A DNA stretch of 64,000 bases from Prochlorococcus marinus str. MIT 9313 (GCF_000011485.1 NC_005071.1:995347-1059346); one strand, 5' to 3'. Counted from the first letter of the stretch, positions 1 through 9,346 are shown. Numbers and translations: made by a program. The notes: a model not told the origin generated them from the sequence alone.

Positions 1-179
1 TGACAGCCAGTCGCCTGGTGATGGTGAGATTGACAGGCATTGCCCTGAAGCTGCATCAGCCAACACACAATAGCTATAAGGGATCCAAAGTGAAGCATAG
101 GGGTATCCCTACACGCAAGGGGTTGCACTTTGCAGTAGAAAGAGCCGATGATTCGGATGCCGACAAATTCCGGCATTAA
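1..179 (+). CDS. C-terminal part of an unidentified protein (5' end outside window)
   Basis: One frame is open from the window edge to a TAA at 177-179, giving about 58 residues ending in a charged tail (ADDSDADKFRH). The basic middle and acidic end look protein-like, but I do not recognise a family. It lies 23 bases before the next start codon and could be the tail of the gene preceding that pair. The open frame could be chance because only its end is visible. Confidence 0.35.
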   Translation, partial: TASRLVMVRLTGIALKLHQPTHNSYKGSKVKHRGIPTRKGLHFAVERADDSDADKFRH

Positions 180-202
180 AACAACTCCATCGCAATCAGT
201 AA

Positions 203-388
203 ATGAACAACACAATCAAGAGAACTTCAGTAACGCGTGGGCTGACAAACATCCACACGATCAAGTTGGCAGTGCTCGATGCAATCGAATATGCAGAGCA
301 GCGAGGTGATTTAAATCTAGCTCTCGCCTACGCCGCTCTCCTTAAGAAAGACCTCGACCCATTGATCAAAGAGAGGCTAGGATTATGA
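203..388 (+). CDS. Small hypothetical protein, 61 aa
   Basis: A 61-residue protein with a basic N-terminus and an Ala/Leu-rich, probably helical C-terminal half (residues 20-58). No family recognised. Its stop overlaps the next gene's start in an ATGA arrangement (385-388), which indicates translational coupling and supports both being real. No signal peptide or membrane segment is seen. Confidence 0.55.
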   Translation: MNNTIKRTSVTRGLTNIHTIKLAVLDAIEYAEQRGDLNLALAYAALLKKDLDPLIKERLGL

Positions 389-660
389 AACTTACAAATG
401 TTGTAGCAAAACATGGATTCGTTCCATCTGCTCTTGCCCAAATCAACAATGCCAAGCTCTATGAGCGCAACAACTCAGACGGAGTTACAGAACTACTTTG
501 CGTTCAGAAGATAGGCAAGGGAATGAGAGTTGATCGCATGCCATTGCTGATAGCGTCTGGTTTAATCATCCCTATCGGGGAGGCAGTTAAACAGATCCTA
601 CCGATTTCAGAGCTCGAGGGATTTCTAGAACTAACACTTAAGCCAGCTGTGTTCCATTAA
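385..660 (+). CDS. Small hypothetical protein, 91 aa
   Basis: A 91-residue soluble protein overlapping the upstream 61-aa gene by four bases, so the two are likely co-translated. The N-terminal part contains a short helix then a basic stretch (residues 27-50). The C-terminal part is hydrophobic but lacks a clear membrane segment. I do not recognise the family. The pair may belong to accessory DNA, since nothing in it suggests a core function. Confidence 0.55.
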   Translation: MKLTNVVAKHGFVPSALAQINNAKLYERNNSDGVTELLCVQKIGKGMRVDRMPLLIASGLIIPIGEAVKQILPISELEGFLELTLKPAVFH

Positions 661-844
661 GCTGCTTTTCATTGAACAGCAAAGCTCTAGTTATAAAGTA
701 TGTAAGCACTAAGTGGTAAGCGCTTAAGAGTGGATAAGAAGCAAATCTAGGAATAAGCAGGTATTAATAAATAGAAAGGGGAGTAAATGGTCTTTGATTT
801 AATTATCAATCAATAGAAAAAGAAAAGTCAGGCATCTAATCAGC

Positions 845-1198
845 TCAACTGTTTTCTTGATCAAACCACTGCCGATCATCAAAATCCTCAGAAGGATGCA
901 GACAAGCCTCTTGCATATTTTGATCTATTTGTTGATTAACTATCTGATCATCAGGTGTTTTTGTTTCAAGTTTAGGGAGCTGTTGCCAGCCACTGTTCCA
1001 CATAGAGGAGTCTTTCATTTCCTGCCAAGACACACGTAATCGTGCTTGGCCATCAAGTACAGAAACGAGATTCACCCATCGATCTGACCCCTTACCACCG
1101 TAGTTGATTGCAACAAAATGGCGAAAACCAAGCCGAGAAGTTGTACTTGTCCAAGCTTTGTTGGGTGGCCAGTTCATAGGTAGACTAAGGCGATGCAA
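845..1198 (-). CDS. Small Trp-rich protein (TIGR02450-like)
   Basis: A 117-residue protein rich in Trp. The opening NWPPNKAWTS, then RHFVAINYGGKGSDRWV, then LRVSW and GWQQLP, match the pattern I know from the cyanobacterial TIGR02450 family of conserved Trp-rich proteins. Function is unknown. The C-terminal third after GWQQLP is acidic and Gln-rich and looks like a species-specific tail. The first Met (1198) and an internal Met at residue 8 are both possible starts; homologues usually begin close to the NWPP motif. Confidence 0.75.
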   Translation of the reverse strand: MHRLSLPMNWPPNKAWTSTTSRLGFRHFVAINYGGKGSDRWVNLVSVLDGQARLRVSWQEMKDSSMWNSGWQQLPKLETKTPDDQIVNQQIDQNMQEACLHPSEDFDDRQWFDQENS

Positions 1199-1515
1199 AA
1201 ATCGGAAAATACATTTTTACCAAGGATTCGGAGTCGATGGAAAACATCTATAGTTTTAGTAACGAAACAAAGACAGGAGATTCTGTTCTCTAACCAGGAT
1301 AATCCTAGAGCTATCTTGAACAAAATCATGGGATTGTAGTGGGATTATGATCTACCCAGCAGGTTAGTCTCGCGGCAATCACGCTCTTTTAAACCATGGC
1401 TAGCTGCGAGCATGCTGCAGAGAACGGAAGCCTAGGGAATCAATGGCTTGCGTAAAGTGGTGTCAAAGATGACGACTATCAATTGATTAGAGACCCTAAG
1501 CATCTAAATTTAGAC
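1199..1515. other. Intergenic, no gene seen
   Basis: About 320 AT-rich bases between a leftward and a rightward gene. I see no convincing open frame, hairpin or RNA gene. It presumably holds the divergent promoters. Confidence 0.4.
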
Positions 1516-1779
1516 ATGGCCAAACTCAAGACCGACAAATCAACACCTTGGCCCTTGTTGGTGATCAGCTTTTTCATCTCGTTATTTATTGGCAGCCAAT
1601 TAGGACTGGTTGGCCAGATGCTCTTATCTGATATCAGTGAGCAAATGAATTCTAATGACAAAAAAGATCAACAGTATAGAACTGAGAAAGAAGAGCCACA
1701 GACTCAACAATCGAGCTGTATCCAGCCCGCAGATGGTGGCCCAGCTTTGAATGAAAACTTCGAGCCATGCACAAATTAG
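1516..1779 (+). CDS. Small single-pass membrane protein
   Basis: Starting at the ATG at 1516, an 87-residue protein has a short basic N-terminus (MAKLKTDK), one strong membrane segment (about residues 12-34, LLVISFFISLFIGSQLG), then a highly charged Lys/Glu/Gln tail with two Cys. The longer upstream frame begins with a weak start and I did not use it. Family unknown. The layout suggests an inner-membrane protein with a soluble tail. Confidence 0.5.
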   Translation: MAKLKTDKSTPWPLLVISFFISLFIGSQLGLVGQMLLSDISEQMNSNDKKDQQYRTEKEEPQTQQSSCIQPADGGPALNENFEPCTN

Positions 1780-1952
1780 AGTTTGATTTCATTTGATTGA
1801 ATGAACATTCTTCTGACGGTCAATACAGCAAGGACGTCAAGCAATAAACTAGCTGATTAGAACGAACAGAATACAGATTCGTGACTAAACTTGGCAAGGA
1901 GAAATTAAATAACAAGAAAGATTATCGGATTGGAATTTCTCGCTAGTAGAAA

Positions 1953-2597
1953 CTAGTCTCCGGTTTTAATGATAATCTCAACACGGCGATTGCGTTGGCG
2001 CCCTATTGGATCATCGGCTCCTTCTTCGGTTGTGTTAGAGACCACCGGCTTCAATTCCCCCAAGCCCTTGGTTGCGAATTGAACATTGCTTAGGCCACCT
2101 TCAGAGACAAACCAATCTCGAACTGAAATTGCTCGCTTTTCAGAAAGTGTTTGATTGTATTCATTCGAACCCTTCGAGTCAGTATGACCTTCGATGCGAA
2201 CGTCCCCTCGGGAAGACTCACGGATGCGTTTGGCGACACCCTGAAGTGATTTAATCGCAGAAGGTTTTAGATTGGCTTTGTCAAAGTCGAACAGAACATC
2301 CGCCGCAAGTTCAATCAGAATCTCTTTTTCTTTTTCAACAACAATATTCAAATCATCTATAGGATACTCAATAGCCTGTATGTCAAAAACTAAGTCTTGG
2401 GCTTTAAACAAAAGACTATAAACTTCGTGTTTATTAGCATAAGTAATACTATCAAGCTTCCTAGTTGCTAACATAGGTAAGGCTTGATGGTAATAATTCG
2501 CCCAAGCCTGTATAGGGTTAATGCCTATTATGAGTACTAGAGCACCAGAAAATGCAGTAACACGAACTAATCTTTTATTTCCGATTGATAAAGACAT
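1953..2597 (-). CDS. OmpA-family cell-envelope protein
   Basis: A 214-residue protein with an N-terminal hydrophobic segment (about residues 13-32, probably an uncleaved signal or anchor) and a C-terminal OmpA-like peptidoglycan-binding domain from about residue 95. Diagnostic elements are LFDFDKANLKP, then RIEGHTDSKGSNEYNQ, LSEKRAISVRDW and the terminal RQRNRRVEI. In this family the domain binds peptidoglycan non-covalently. It lies 3 bases downstream of a lipoprotein gene on the same strand, so the two probably form an envelope operon like other lipoprotein/OmpA pairs. Confidence 0.9.
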   Translation of the reverse strand: MSLSIGNKRLVRVTAFSGALVLIIGINPIQAWANYYHQALPMLATRKLDSITYANKHEVYSLLFKAQDLVFDIQAIEYPIDDLNIVVEKEKEILIELAADVLFDFDKANLKPSAIKSLQGVAKRIRESSRGDVRIEGHTDSKGSNEYNQTLSEKRAISVRDWFVSEGGLSNVQFATKGLGELKPVVSNTTEEGADDPIGRQRNRRVEIIIKTGD

Positions 2598-2600
2598 TGA

Positions 2601-3197
2601 TTATCCCTCTATCCGAACATCCTCTATTGGTGCTGTCCCAGGGATGTAGACTGATACATTCTCAACTTCCATTGGTGGTGCAGGGAACTTAGCCCAAACC
2701 TTATAAGTGCCACCAGGGCTCAACTTTGTTGGACGTTTGACTTTAGTTGTCATGGGATTCTTGTCAGCTCTTACAACAAGATGTTTCTTCTGATTAGCAT
2801 TGTCTACAATATAGGCATTTGCAAGCCAACTACTATAATAATCCGTATAACAATATGTATAACATAGCGTTATCTCATCATCGGTTCGATTGATATATCG
2901 CCACTTAACATTTAAGGTGTTATCGCTTGCACGCTTGACGCTAAGAAGGGCTACGTCGAGTCCATTTTCATGCTCTTCTAAAGCCAAAACTTTCTCATTT
3001 CTTGTAATGGGTTCTCTGGCAATCTTTTTCTTTTCTTCTTTTGCCTGTTGTTGATCCTTCTCTATCTCCACTCTCTCCTGAATGCTCTGATCGCTAGCCG
3101 ATTTCTGAGGCTCATTGCTCCCTAAGCATCCACTACAAAGGATCATTGCAAGGGATAAGCTAGTCAAGGCAAGCGGGGCTGATTTTTGGTTGCTCAT
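2601..3197 (-). CDS. Predicted lipoprotein
   Basis: A 198-residue protein with a signal peptide ending in a lipobox-like stretch (MILCSGC, Cys near residue 24). A Gln/Glu/Lys-rich linker (residues 30-65) follows, then a globular region with paired Cys (CYTYCYTDYYS). The upstream partner of the OmpA-family gene, with only a three-base gap. It is probably anchored in a membrane with its C-terminal domain in the periplasm. Specific function not recognised. Confidence 0.75.
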   Translation of the reverse strand: MSNQKSAPLALTSLSLAMILCSGCLGSNEPQKSASDQSIQERVEIEKDQQQAKEEKKKIAREPITRNEKVLALEEHENGLDVALLSVKRASDNTLNVKWRYINRTDDEITLCYTYCYTDYYSSWLANAYIVDNANQKKHLVVRADKNPMTTKVKRPTKLSPGGTYKVWAKFPAPPMEVENVSVYIPGTAPIEDVRIEG

Positions 3198-3859
3198 GAT
3201 GTTGGATTTTGATTTGACATTTGAACAATGGAATTACTTGACAATTGTATTAGTATTCTCAACTTGTTTATAACTGACTCATGAAAAATAGGCAAGCCAG
3301 TGTTACGAAAATGAACCTTTCATTATCCAAGCATTTCTCAGCAATTAAATGATGGGATAATTTTTGCGAAGACTTGCGTCATTTAAAATGTTTAGAAAAC
3401 AAAGAGTGGGCTTCATGATGACGGCCATGATTCGTTAGATATTTCACGCGTTTTAAAATCTGTGCCTTTTGTTGTTTTTTGGGAGTGTCGCTGTTCATTG
3501 GTTTGAAATAAGTGAGAAAGCATAATGCTCTCAATGTTGATAGTTTCTCCCAATAATGCCTGATCAGCAGTGATCAGAGACAAGATATGCTGTGATTCTG
3601 CTCACACAAATATTCGTCGATGCAAAGGCTTCGAGCCCTAAACGCAATAGATACACTTTGATTAGGTCAACCCAGGCAATGGTAAATACTTATAAGCTGG
3701 TTGCAATTGAAACACTTTGCATCAAGTAGTGAGTTTAGTCAATGTTGTATAACTACTCAATCTAAACACTTTTACGAGCATATTATAGCCATTGAACTGT
3801 TATTGGGTTTATCTTTCCAGTGAAAACTAATTAATGAGTGAACTCATTATTCCCGAATC
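3198..3859. other. Long intergenic stretch, no gene seen
   Basis: About 660 AT-rich bases upstream of the lipoprotein gene and downstream of the SemiSWEET gene. I find no frame with protein-like composition and no tRNA-like fold. It could hold a promoter with a long leader or a decayed gene. Confidence 0.35.
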
Positions 3860-4174
3860 TTATTTTGATATCTCCGTTGCCTCGCTAGCTGGCCTGTCAA
3901 AGACAAACTTAAGAATTAGGATTGCCAGTCCTAGTATGAAGGTGATCACATTGAACAGGATTACTGGCATAGAATGTATGCCCCAGCCATATATTTCCCA
4001 TAGGATGATGCCGGCTATGAAAAGAATGAACATCACGTAAGAGATGTCTTTTGCTGATTTAGAACGCCAAACCTTTACTAATTGAGGAACAAAAGCAATT
4101 GTGGTTAGTGTTCCAGCTATTAATCCCAAAACATCCATAGAAGAGAGAGAGTCCATCAGGGCCTCCAGAGCCAT
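3860..4174 (-). CDS. SemiSWEET (MtN3/PQ-loop) transporter
   Basis: A 104-residue protein with three membrane helices (about residues 15-33, 44-61 and 69-90). The PQ motif in AFVPQLVKVW is diagnostic of SemiSWEET proteins, which dimerise to form a sugar transport unit. Length matches the family (85-105 aa). Two Met residues near the start (1 and 7) are both possible; the first gives a slightly long N-terminus. Substrate cannot be read from sequence. Confidence 0.85.
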   Translation of the reverse strand: MALEALMDSLSSMDVLGLIAGTLTTIAFVPQLVKVWRSKSAKDISYVMFILFIAGIILWEIYGWGIHSMPVILFNVITFILGLAILILKFVFDRPASEATEISK

Positions 4175-4943
4175 AAGGATAATTTTTGGCTAAGCCTTAC
4201 AGACTCTATTGCAGTGGCCTGACGTGATCGCTACATCAAGACAACCAATGAGGTCAGCATTCGTATAGCCGTTGCCTTGCCTGCCACGGGGAGTGAATGT
4301 CTTACGTTGCTACAAAGTCCTGGTTGTTTCCTTGTTCTGATATGAGTCGATCTGCTCTGCTCCGCTCTACGCAGCAATGCTTCTAGAACCAACCTGCTCA
4401 GCCTCAGGGTTGACGATCCACAAGTGATGAGAACGTCTCCGTTGTTTGCCCGATTTCAGCAACACTATCGGCTCAGACAAGCAAAGCCCTTTGCCGGTCA
4501 TGAAATTTGGCAGTCAAACCATAAATAGAAAGCATTTGTCTGGTGATCTGCTGAGGGCTGGTCAGGCAAGGTCTAGCTTCTCTCTGCAGTGATTGACCAT
4601 CGTCTAACTCCAACCTATTGCTGAACAGAGCCTTAATCAATTTCACTGGGCTCCAACAACTCAACCAGGCAAAGCTTGGTCGACTGCAAGGGTAGACAGT
4701 TGTTCCAATGGTCTTCACGAACAAACTGCTGCTTGTGGGATCTCTGTTTCATCTGGCCTCTAGCGCAGAACAGCATTGGGTATGACTGGTCAAGATCATT
4801 GCAAGACCAGATGGCTGAGCTATCTAAGGGGTGGAAGGCAGAATTCGCCGGCGTCTTCCATTTCAATCAAGACATTCAAGCAACGTCTCCCTTCAAGAAT
4901 TCCACCAAGGGTTTTTTCTTGGTTGATTGTTTGCTGTAATTGG
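4175..4943. other. Long stretch without a secure gene
   Basis: About 770 bases. Overlapping frames on both strands are open between 4473 and 4940. The + frame from 4740 to 4920 has protein-like composition (YDWSRSLQDQMAELSKGW) but no partner frame or family. I treat it as a possible decayed gene, not a supported one. Confidence 0.3.
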
Positions 4944-5141
4944 ATGTTCTCAATTGATCTGATGACAACTGTTCGAGACCGAATCAATGCTCACCTCCCT
5001 ATCGTGCTGGAGGTTCTGCGCACTGGATCCTTGGTTGTAATTGCCCTAAGCACGATCTGCGCTAGTCAGTCCCTTAAGCAAATGGCTGGTGGTCACGATG
5101 CGCCCTCTGAAGTCACTGCGACCAATAAGGGGCCTAACTGA
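4944..5141 (+). CDS. Small membrane protein
   Basis: From the ATG at 4944 (or the ATG at 4962) a protein of 65 (or 59) residues has one clear hydrophobic helix (LEVLRTGSLVVIALSTIC) and a soluble tail ending in GPN. The longer frame from 4776 runs through sequence unlike protein, so I prefer one of the later starts. No family recognised. Confidence 0.45.
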   Translation: MFSIDLMTTVRDRINAHLPIVLEVLRTGSLVVIALSTICASQSLKQMAGGHDAPSEVTATNKGPN

Positions 5142-5506
5142 AGCCAAAACTGAGTAGTTCTTTATCGACAGCGATAGGGCAAATATAAAAGTAATGCTCA
5201 TTCGTCGACTTTCCATTTGAAGGTTGCTTTTGCCCTAGCTATGGCCGATACCAAACCTTATGAAAAGACAATGAGCATCTATTAGCAGGGCAGTATGGGC
5301 ATTGAATGAAAATCCGATTATTTAGACTCTCTGGCTGTCTTCAAGCGACAAGAGATACCTTGCTTTGTTAAGGCTTCTCAATATCTGATGCGTTCATTTA
5401 TGACATCCAGAGTTTATATATGGCTACCTATTAAAAAAATAATGCCAGCCTAAGAGCTAGAGACAAGACTTGATTCTTCTCATTAGACTTTCGCCAGGTG
5501 TTATCA

Positions 5507-5536
5507 ATAAGTTGAAGAACAACTTCTTCAACTTAT
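5507..5536. terminator. Perfect 13-bp hairpin
   Basis: Two 13-base arms are perfectly complementary around a four-base loop (CAAC), and on the + strand a T run follows within 10 bases. It could end transcription on the + strand or, read from the other side, the leftward EamA gene 175 bases away. It sits in a 570-base gap with no other feature. Confidence 0.55.
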
Positions 5537-5711
5537 CTGATTTTTCAACGCCTAACCTTTTGATTTGAACCTGGCAATCTTTAAGACACCAAAGCCAACT
5601 CTGACATCTTTGATGGCCACGCTCTCTTAAATAATGGTTAATGCCGTGGCGAGCCTGAGTTGGTTGACAAAATCATAGGATTCTATTTAATAGAGTTAAA
5701 GTTTTTTGTAT

Positions 5712-6593
5712 TTAGCTAGTTACTGCAAGCCAAATTCCAAAAACTGCCATAAAAGATGCAGCTATTCCTCCAATCCTTAGGCTATCGCCTTCATAGCGGC
5801 AAAGAAGCAAAGCCATTACAGGTGAGCTGCTCAGTAATGTCACCCCAATCCCTAAGGGAAGCTTTTGCAGAGCTAGCTGTTGCAAAATAATCCCAAGGTT
5901 GGTTCCCAACAATGTTGCAAACAGAATCCTGGGCCAACGGACTTGTGACGGACGTGGATAAGGAACTGATCGAATGCGTTTTCGAAGCCAAGGAATAATG
6001 AGCAATAATCCACCTAGTAAGCGAATGGCAGCACTTTGTAAAGGTGTGATCTGGCCTAGAAGGAGTACTTGTCGTGAAAGTGCGGCACCACTAACGCCGC
6101 AAATCACACCAGAGAGAGCAAAGAGTAGCCCCAAACGTTGAGACGAGAACTGTTGATTGAAACCCACTCGCTTTTCGGGTGGCTGTTGAAAGGCTGCAAT
6201 GACGACTGATGTGGTAACAAGGATTGCTCCAAGCCAAGACCTCAAATTTATCGTCTCAGCTAAAAATGTCATTCCGTAAAAGCTCGCCAAAAGTGGTCCT
6301 ATCGCTTCGATCGTCAATGTTCTTCGTGTTCCAAGTCGTCGCAGAGCAGCGAAGTAGAAGCTATCTCCCAATGCAATACCTAATGCACCACTGGCCATCA
6401 ATAACATCAAGCCATTGGTCTGCTCAGACCATGGCAAGAATAGAAGTACAGGGCACAAAAATAATGTGGCAATGACGATCTTAAGACCATTTAATTGCCA
6501 GGCAGTTAATGACGTATCGATTGAGCGCCAAAGACTACTACTTAATGTCCAAGCAAGAGATCCAGAAAGCGCGGCTAAAACACCAATAACCAT
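5712..6593 (-). CDS. EamA/DMT-family transporter
   Basis: A 293-residue protein with ten predicted membrane helices in two halves, typical of EamA (DUF6) drug/metabolite transporters. The first repeat spans about residues 1-138 and the second about 152-292. Features such as LGDSFYFAALRRLG and the Gly-rich GVICGVSGAAL fit the family. It most likely exports or imports a small metabolite; substrate unknown. Length is normal and I see no break. Monocistronic as far as visible. Confidence 0.88.
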   Translation of the reverse strand: MVIGVLAALSGSLAWTLSSSLWRSIDTSLTAWQLNGLKIVIATLFLCPVLLFLPWSEQTNGLMLLMASGALGIALGDSFYFAALRRLGTRRTLTIEAIGPLLASFYGMTFLAETINLRSWLGAILVTTSVVIAAFQQPPEKRVGFNQQFSSQRLGLLFALSGVICGVSGAALSRQVLLLGQITPLQSAAIRLLGGLLLIIPWLRKRIRSVPYPRPSQVRWPRILFATLLGTNLGIILQQLALQKLPLGIGVTLLSSSPVMALLLCRYEGDSLRIGGIAASFMAVFGIWLAVTS

Positions 6594-6642
6594 TGAATGA
6601 TTTCATCAGAATAGAGAAGTAAAATCACAACTTCTCTGTAGG

Positions 6643-6843
6643 CTAGAGATTCCTATTGGGGCTAGGTGATGGCAACCCCCATGTTGGAATCGGCGGTGGC
6701 TCTGCTCCAGCTGCCAATGATTGTTGCCAGCCTTCTAGCCAGGCTTCCATTTCTTTCGGAGTCAGCACTCGCTCCAAGCGGCGAATCAATTCTTGTGGAG
6801 GGTGTTGCATCAGTATGTTCCTGATTAGTGCTGGCCAAACCAC
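6643..6843 (-). CDS. Small hypothetical protein, 66 aa
   Basis: A 66-residue protein with an amphipathic helical region (residues 10-45, with a LERVLTPKEMEAWLEGW stretch) and a Pro-rich tail. It is of a type common in marine picocyanobacteria, but I cannot name a family. It lies just upstream of the EamA gene on the same strand, 49 bases apart. Confidence 0.5.
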   Translation of the reverse strand: MVWPALIRNILMQHPPQELIRRLERVLTPKEMEAWLEGWQQSLAAGAEPPPIPTWGLPSPSPNRNL

Positions 6844-7203
6844 AAATTTGCCTCTGCTCGACCAGTCTCCATCATTAGCTTCTGAACTTTTAGTCCACCT
6901 AGATATAGCTCTACCAGCATGAGGTGAACATGATCATGGACAATCGCTCGATTTTAAAGTCATGACTATCAAAAATATGGCGTAGGTGATCCCTGCCGAC
7001 CCTTGCTGAAACGACTGCACCAACCAACGTTATGGGGGTTGTCGTTGCGATTGTCAGAGCATCAAGGGAGGAAAATCAGCCCGATCGGCTGAGTGACGCC
7101 CACGCCACAGACGAACTCAGAATGATTCTCTACAAAAAGGGCCAACCTATTGGTGGCAAAGGTTTTACTGATAAGCACTCCAGAGATTAGGATTCTTGCG
7201 TGG

Positions 7204-7277
7204 CGGGGCGTGGCGCAGCTTGGTAGCGCGGGTGCTTTGGGAGCACTAGGTCGCAGGTTCGAATCCTGTCGCCCCGA
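7204..7277 (+). tRNA. tRNA-Pro(UGG)
   Basis: A complete cloverleaf can be folded: a 7-bp acceptor stem (CGGGGCG with CGCCCCG), D arm GCGC/GCGC, anticodon stem GGTGC/GCACT with loop TTTGGGA (anticodon TGG), and T arm with loop TTCGAAT. CCA is not encoded. Genes of an integrative element follow directly downstream. tRNA genes are the known insertion points for Prochlorococcus integrative elements. Confidence 0.95.
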
Positions 7278-7589
7278 CTGACTTCTCAGCGAATCGAATA
7301 TCCAGCTGTGCGAAAGGGGTGCGAAAACCCTTGTATTGCCGGTGGGTTCTTTCGCACAACTTCTCTGACGCCTGTTGACAGGTAAATGCAACGGATAAAG
7401 AATTGGCCTACTGAGAGATGCACGCACAAAGCACTGTTTCGACAGCTCCTTGAATGTGCTCCTGCCAGGGTTTCCCTGGTCCCTACCCGATCATCAGCCA
7501 TGTGATTGGTGCGCTGGAGGTGGCGCTGGCCCCGAATAGGGGTTGCTCAAAAGGCGGTTCTATCCCCCTCTTCACTGGAAGCGAAGAAC

Positions 7590-7793
7590 TTGCCTCGTCC
7601 TGCTCGCCACAACAACAAATCCCGTCGAACTTTTCGATGGAACGGAGTGACTTTTCAGGTCTCTCCAGAATTCTGGGAGGAGTGTTTAGCAGCTGACGCT
7701 AAACCGTTGGAGCTAATGCGCTACTCGCCAGAGGTTGAGGCGGAACTGGACAGGATGGCTGCCAAAGCGAAGGGATCAAATAAGGACCACTAA
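7590..7793 (+). CDS. Small element-encoded hypothetical protein
   Basis: From a TTG at 7590 a 67-residue basic protein runs with a Trp/Phe-containing middle (FRWNGVTFQVSPEFWEE) and a helical end. The frame is open further upstream, but that part overlaps repetitive-looking sequence after the tRNA. It overlaps the next start by one base (TAATG), so it belongs to the same operon. No family recognised. Confidence 0.5.
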   Translation: MPRPARHNNKSRRTFRWNGVTFQVSPEFWEECLAADAKPLELMRYSPEVEAELDRMAAKAKGSNKDH

Positions 7794-8104
7794 TGACCAC
7801 ATCACCCGTATGGGTGCCGGAGGCTGTTGCAGGCGAGCAGCTTGCAATGAAACCCAGCACTCTTCGTGCAATGCGCCGAAGACGCAGGATTCGCCCTGGT
7901 GTCGATTGGATTTATTCGACCGGCGGCAAGCACGGCAGTGTCCTTTACAACGTGCCTTCCATCATTGAGCTGCAAATGCAGCGAACGATTCAAATTGCAC
8001 GACAGGAGGATCAAAAACGCCAGACAGAAGCTGAGGGGAATCGTCTGGCTATTGAGACCTATGACGAGCCTGATTCTGTTACGCCAACAGGGTCGGAGGC
8101 ATGA
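7793..8104 (+). CDS. Small DNA-binding-like protein of an integrative element
   Basis: A 103-residue protein. Residues 10-45 resemble the winged-helix/HTH domain of excisionases: a short helix, a run of Arg (MRRRRRIRPG) and a V-D-W-I-Y strand. The C-terminal half is charged and probably coiled. Overlaps the previous gene by one base and the next by four (ATGA), an operon of three. An excisionase or copy-control role is inference from size and context. Confidence 0.55.
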   Translation: MTTSPVWVPEAVAGEQLAMKPSTLRAMRRRRRIRPGVDWIYSTGGKHGSVLYNVPSIIELQMQRTIQIARQEDQKRQTEAEGNRLAIETYDEPDSVTPTGSEA

Positions 8105-8766
8105 AGTCCTCAGAACATCTCGCCTACCTCAAGGAGCGAGGAGTTGATCCCGCACGACTGGGTGGGCACTATTTCGCTGATGGATCTGATCTCTGCATCC
8201 CTTACTGCGATCCACAGGGCAAACCCTACAAAGACAGCCGAGGCAATCCATACCGCGTTCGCCGTCCATTCCCTACGGGTAAACCCAAGTTCAAGGCGCC
8301 TCCAGCATCAGGCTCCCGCCCCTACTTCAGCCCTCTTATGCCTGAGGGTTACCTCGATGACATCAACATCCCGCTGGTGTTAATTGAAGGCCCAGTCAAA
8401 GTCGATAGTTGTTTTCAAAACATCCCCAATGGGTACTGCTTTGTCGGCTTGACGGGCACCTGGAACACCAAGGACCGACGCGACGAGAACGGAGTATGGA
8501 ATAACAAGAACGCAACCCGTTTACTGCCGGAGTTGAAAGCCATTCCGATGCGTGGCCGCAAGGTCATCATCCTTTTTGACTCCGACATTGAAGACAACAT
8601 CAGCGTTAATCAAGCCGCCACTGACATTGGCAACTGGACTCGCAAGCTTGGAGCAAAGCCCCACCGATGCACTCTCCCTTTTGAACATGACGGCTCAAAA
8701 AACGGTGCTGATGACTTCCTCGTCCGACACGGTGCGGACGTGCTCCAGGAGCGCCTGGAGTCTTAA
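8101..8766 (+). CDS. DUF3854 (Toprim-like) primase-associated protein
   Basis: A 221-residue protein matching the DUF3854 pattern found in primase/helicase proteins of plasmids, phages and integrative elements. Visible features are an N-terminal zinc-free fold-like region ending at YRVRRPF, a strand with a conserved acid (VLIEGPVKVDSC), LTGTWNTKDRRDENG, LLPELKAIPMRGRKVIILFDSDIE as the Toprim-like DxD, and the terminal GADDFL. In larger proteins this part is joined to a DUF3987 helicase; here it stands alone. Third gene of an overlapping operon beside tRNA-Pro, consistent with replication functions of a tycheposon-like element. Confidence 0.7.
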   Translation: MKSSEHLAYLKERGVDPARLGGHYFADGSDLCIPYCDPQGKPYKDSRGNPYRVRRPFPTGKPKFKAPPASGSRPYFSPLMPEGYLDDINIPLVLIEGPVKVDSCFQNIPNGYCFVGLTGTWNTKDRRDENGVWNNKNATRLLPELKAIPMRGRKVIILFDSDIEDNISVNQAATDIGNWTRKLGAKPHRCTLPFEHDGSKNGADDFLVRHGADVLQERLES

Positions 8767-8995
8767 GTAGTTGAAGGTTGGCCGTTACCTGCAACCTTGC
8801 TTGACGGCAAAGGTGAACTGAAGTCCTCTTACACCCCGTCAGAAGAGCATCGACTATTTGATGATTAGTCTTTATAGTGAGGGGAATAGGGTTATTGAAT
8901 AGGGTTCAATTTTCTTAGTGGAGGGAATTGGACTTGCTACTACACACTACATATCAGTCAACAGTGATTGACATCAAGTCAAGCATTTCCACAAG

Positions 8996-9253
8996 TCAAC
9001 AATATTTGCTGTAACTTCTTATTACAGTGCCACAGTGACATCCACTCTTGAGCCTTCCACCAGCCGCGCTTTCCAGCTCCTCTTCAGAAATCTCTGATTG
9101 AGCCTTCTTCAATTCATCAGCAGAAATCATAAACCCAGCCTCTTTCGCAATCGCAAGAACTGCGTCTGAATCAGCAGCTGCTTGAAGCTTCTCCTGAAGG
9201 CTGGTGTCGCCTTTGACTTTCTCCAGGAAGGCTTTGAGTTGCTCTTCTGACAT
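8996..9253 (-). CDS. procA: Prochlorosin-type lanthipeptide precursor (Nif11 leader)
   Basis: An 85-residue precursor. The leader (residues 1-66) is a Nif11-type leader starting MSEEQLKAF and ending EEELESAAGG. The core (19 residues) begins RLKSGCHCG and ends SKYC; it has three Cys and several Ser/Thr, as expected for (methyl)lanthionine rings. The longer frame upstream of this Met (to 9307) is not conserved in the sister genes. The leader differs more from the ProcA consensus than those at 13.4 and 13.8 kb do. Export after GG cleavage by the C39 transporter at 60.4 kb is inferred. Confidence 0.88.
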   Translation of the reverse strand: MSEEQLKAFLEKVKGDTSLQEKLQAAADSDAVLAIAKEAGFMISADELKKAQSEISEEELESAAGGRLKSGCHCGTVIRSYSKYC

Positions 9254-9346
9254 TTTAGTTGCGTCGCTTTTTCTTATTTTAGCCCAACCTAAGGCTGATG
9301 AATGCATGGACCTGAAGATTGGACTTATTTGGTATTTATAAATGAT

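Noticed and set aside
7062..7427. 121-codon - frame running across tRNA-Pro.
   Set aside because: It reads through a well-folded tRNA gene on the other strand and has the typical spurious tRNA-antisense sequence.
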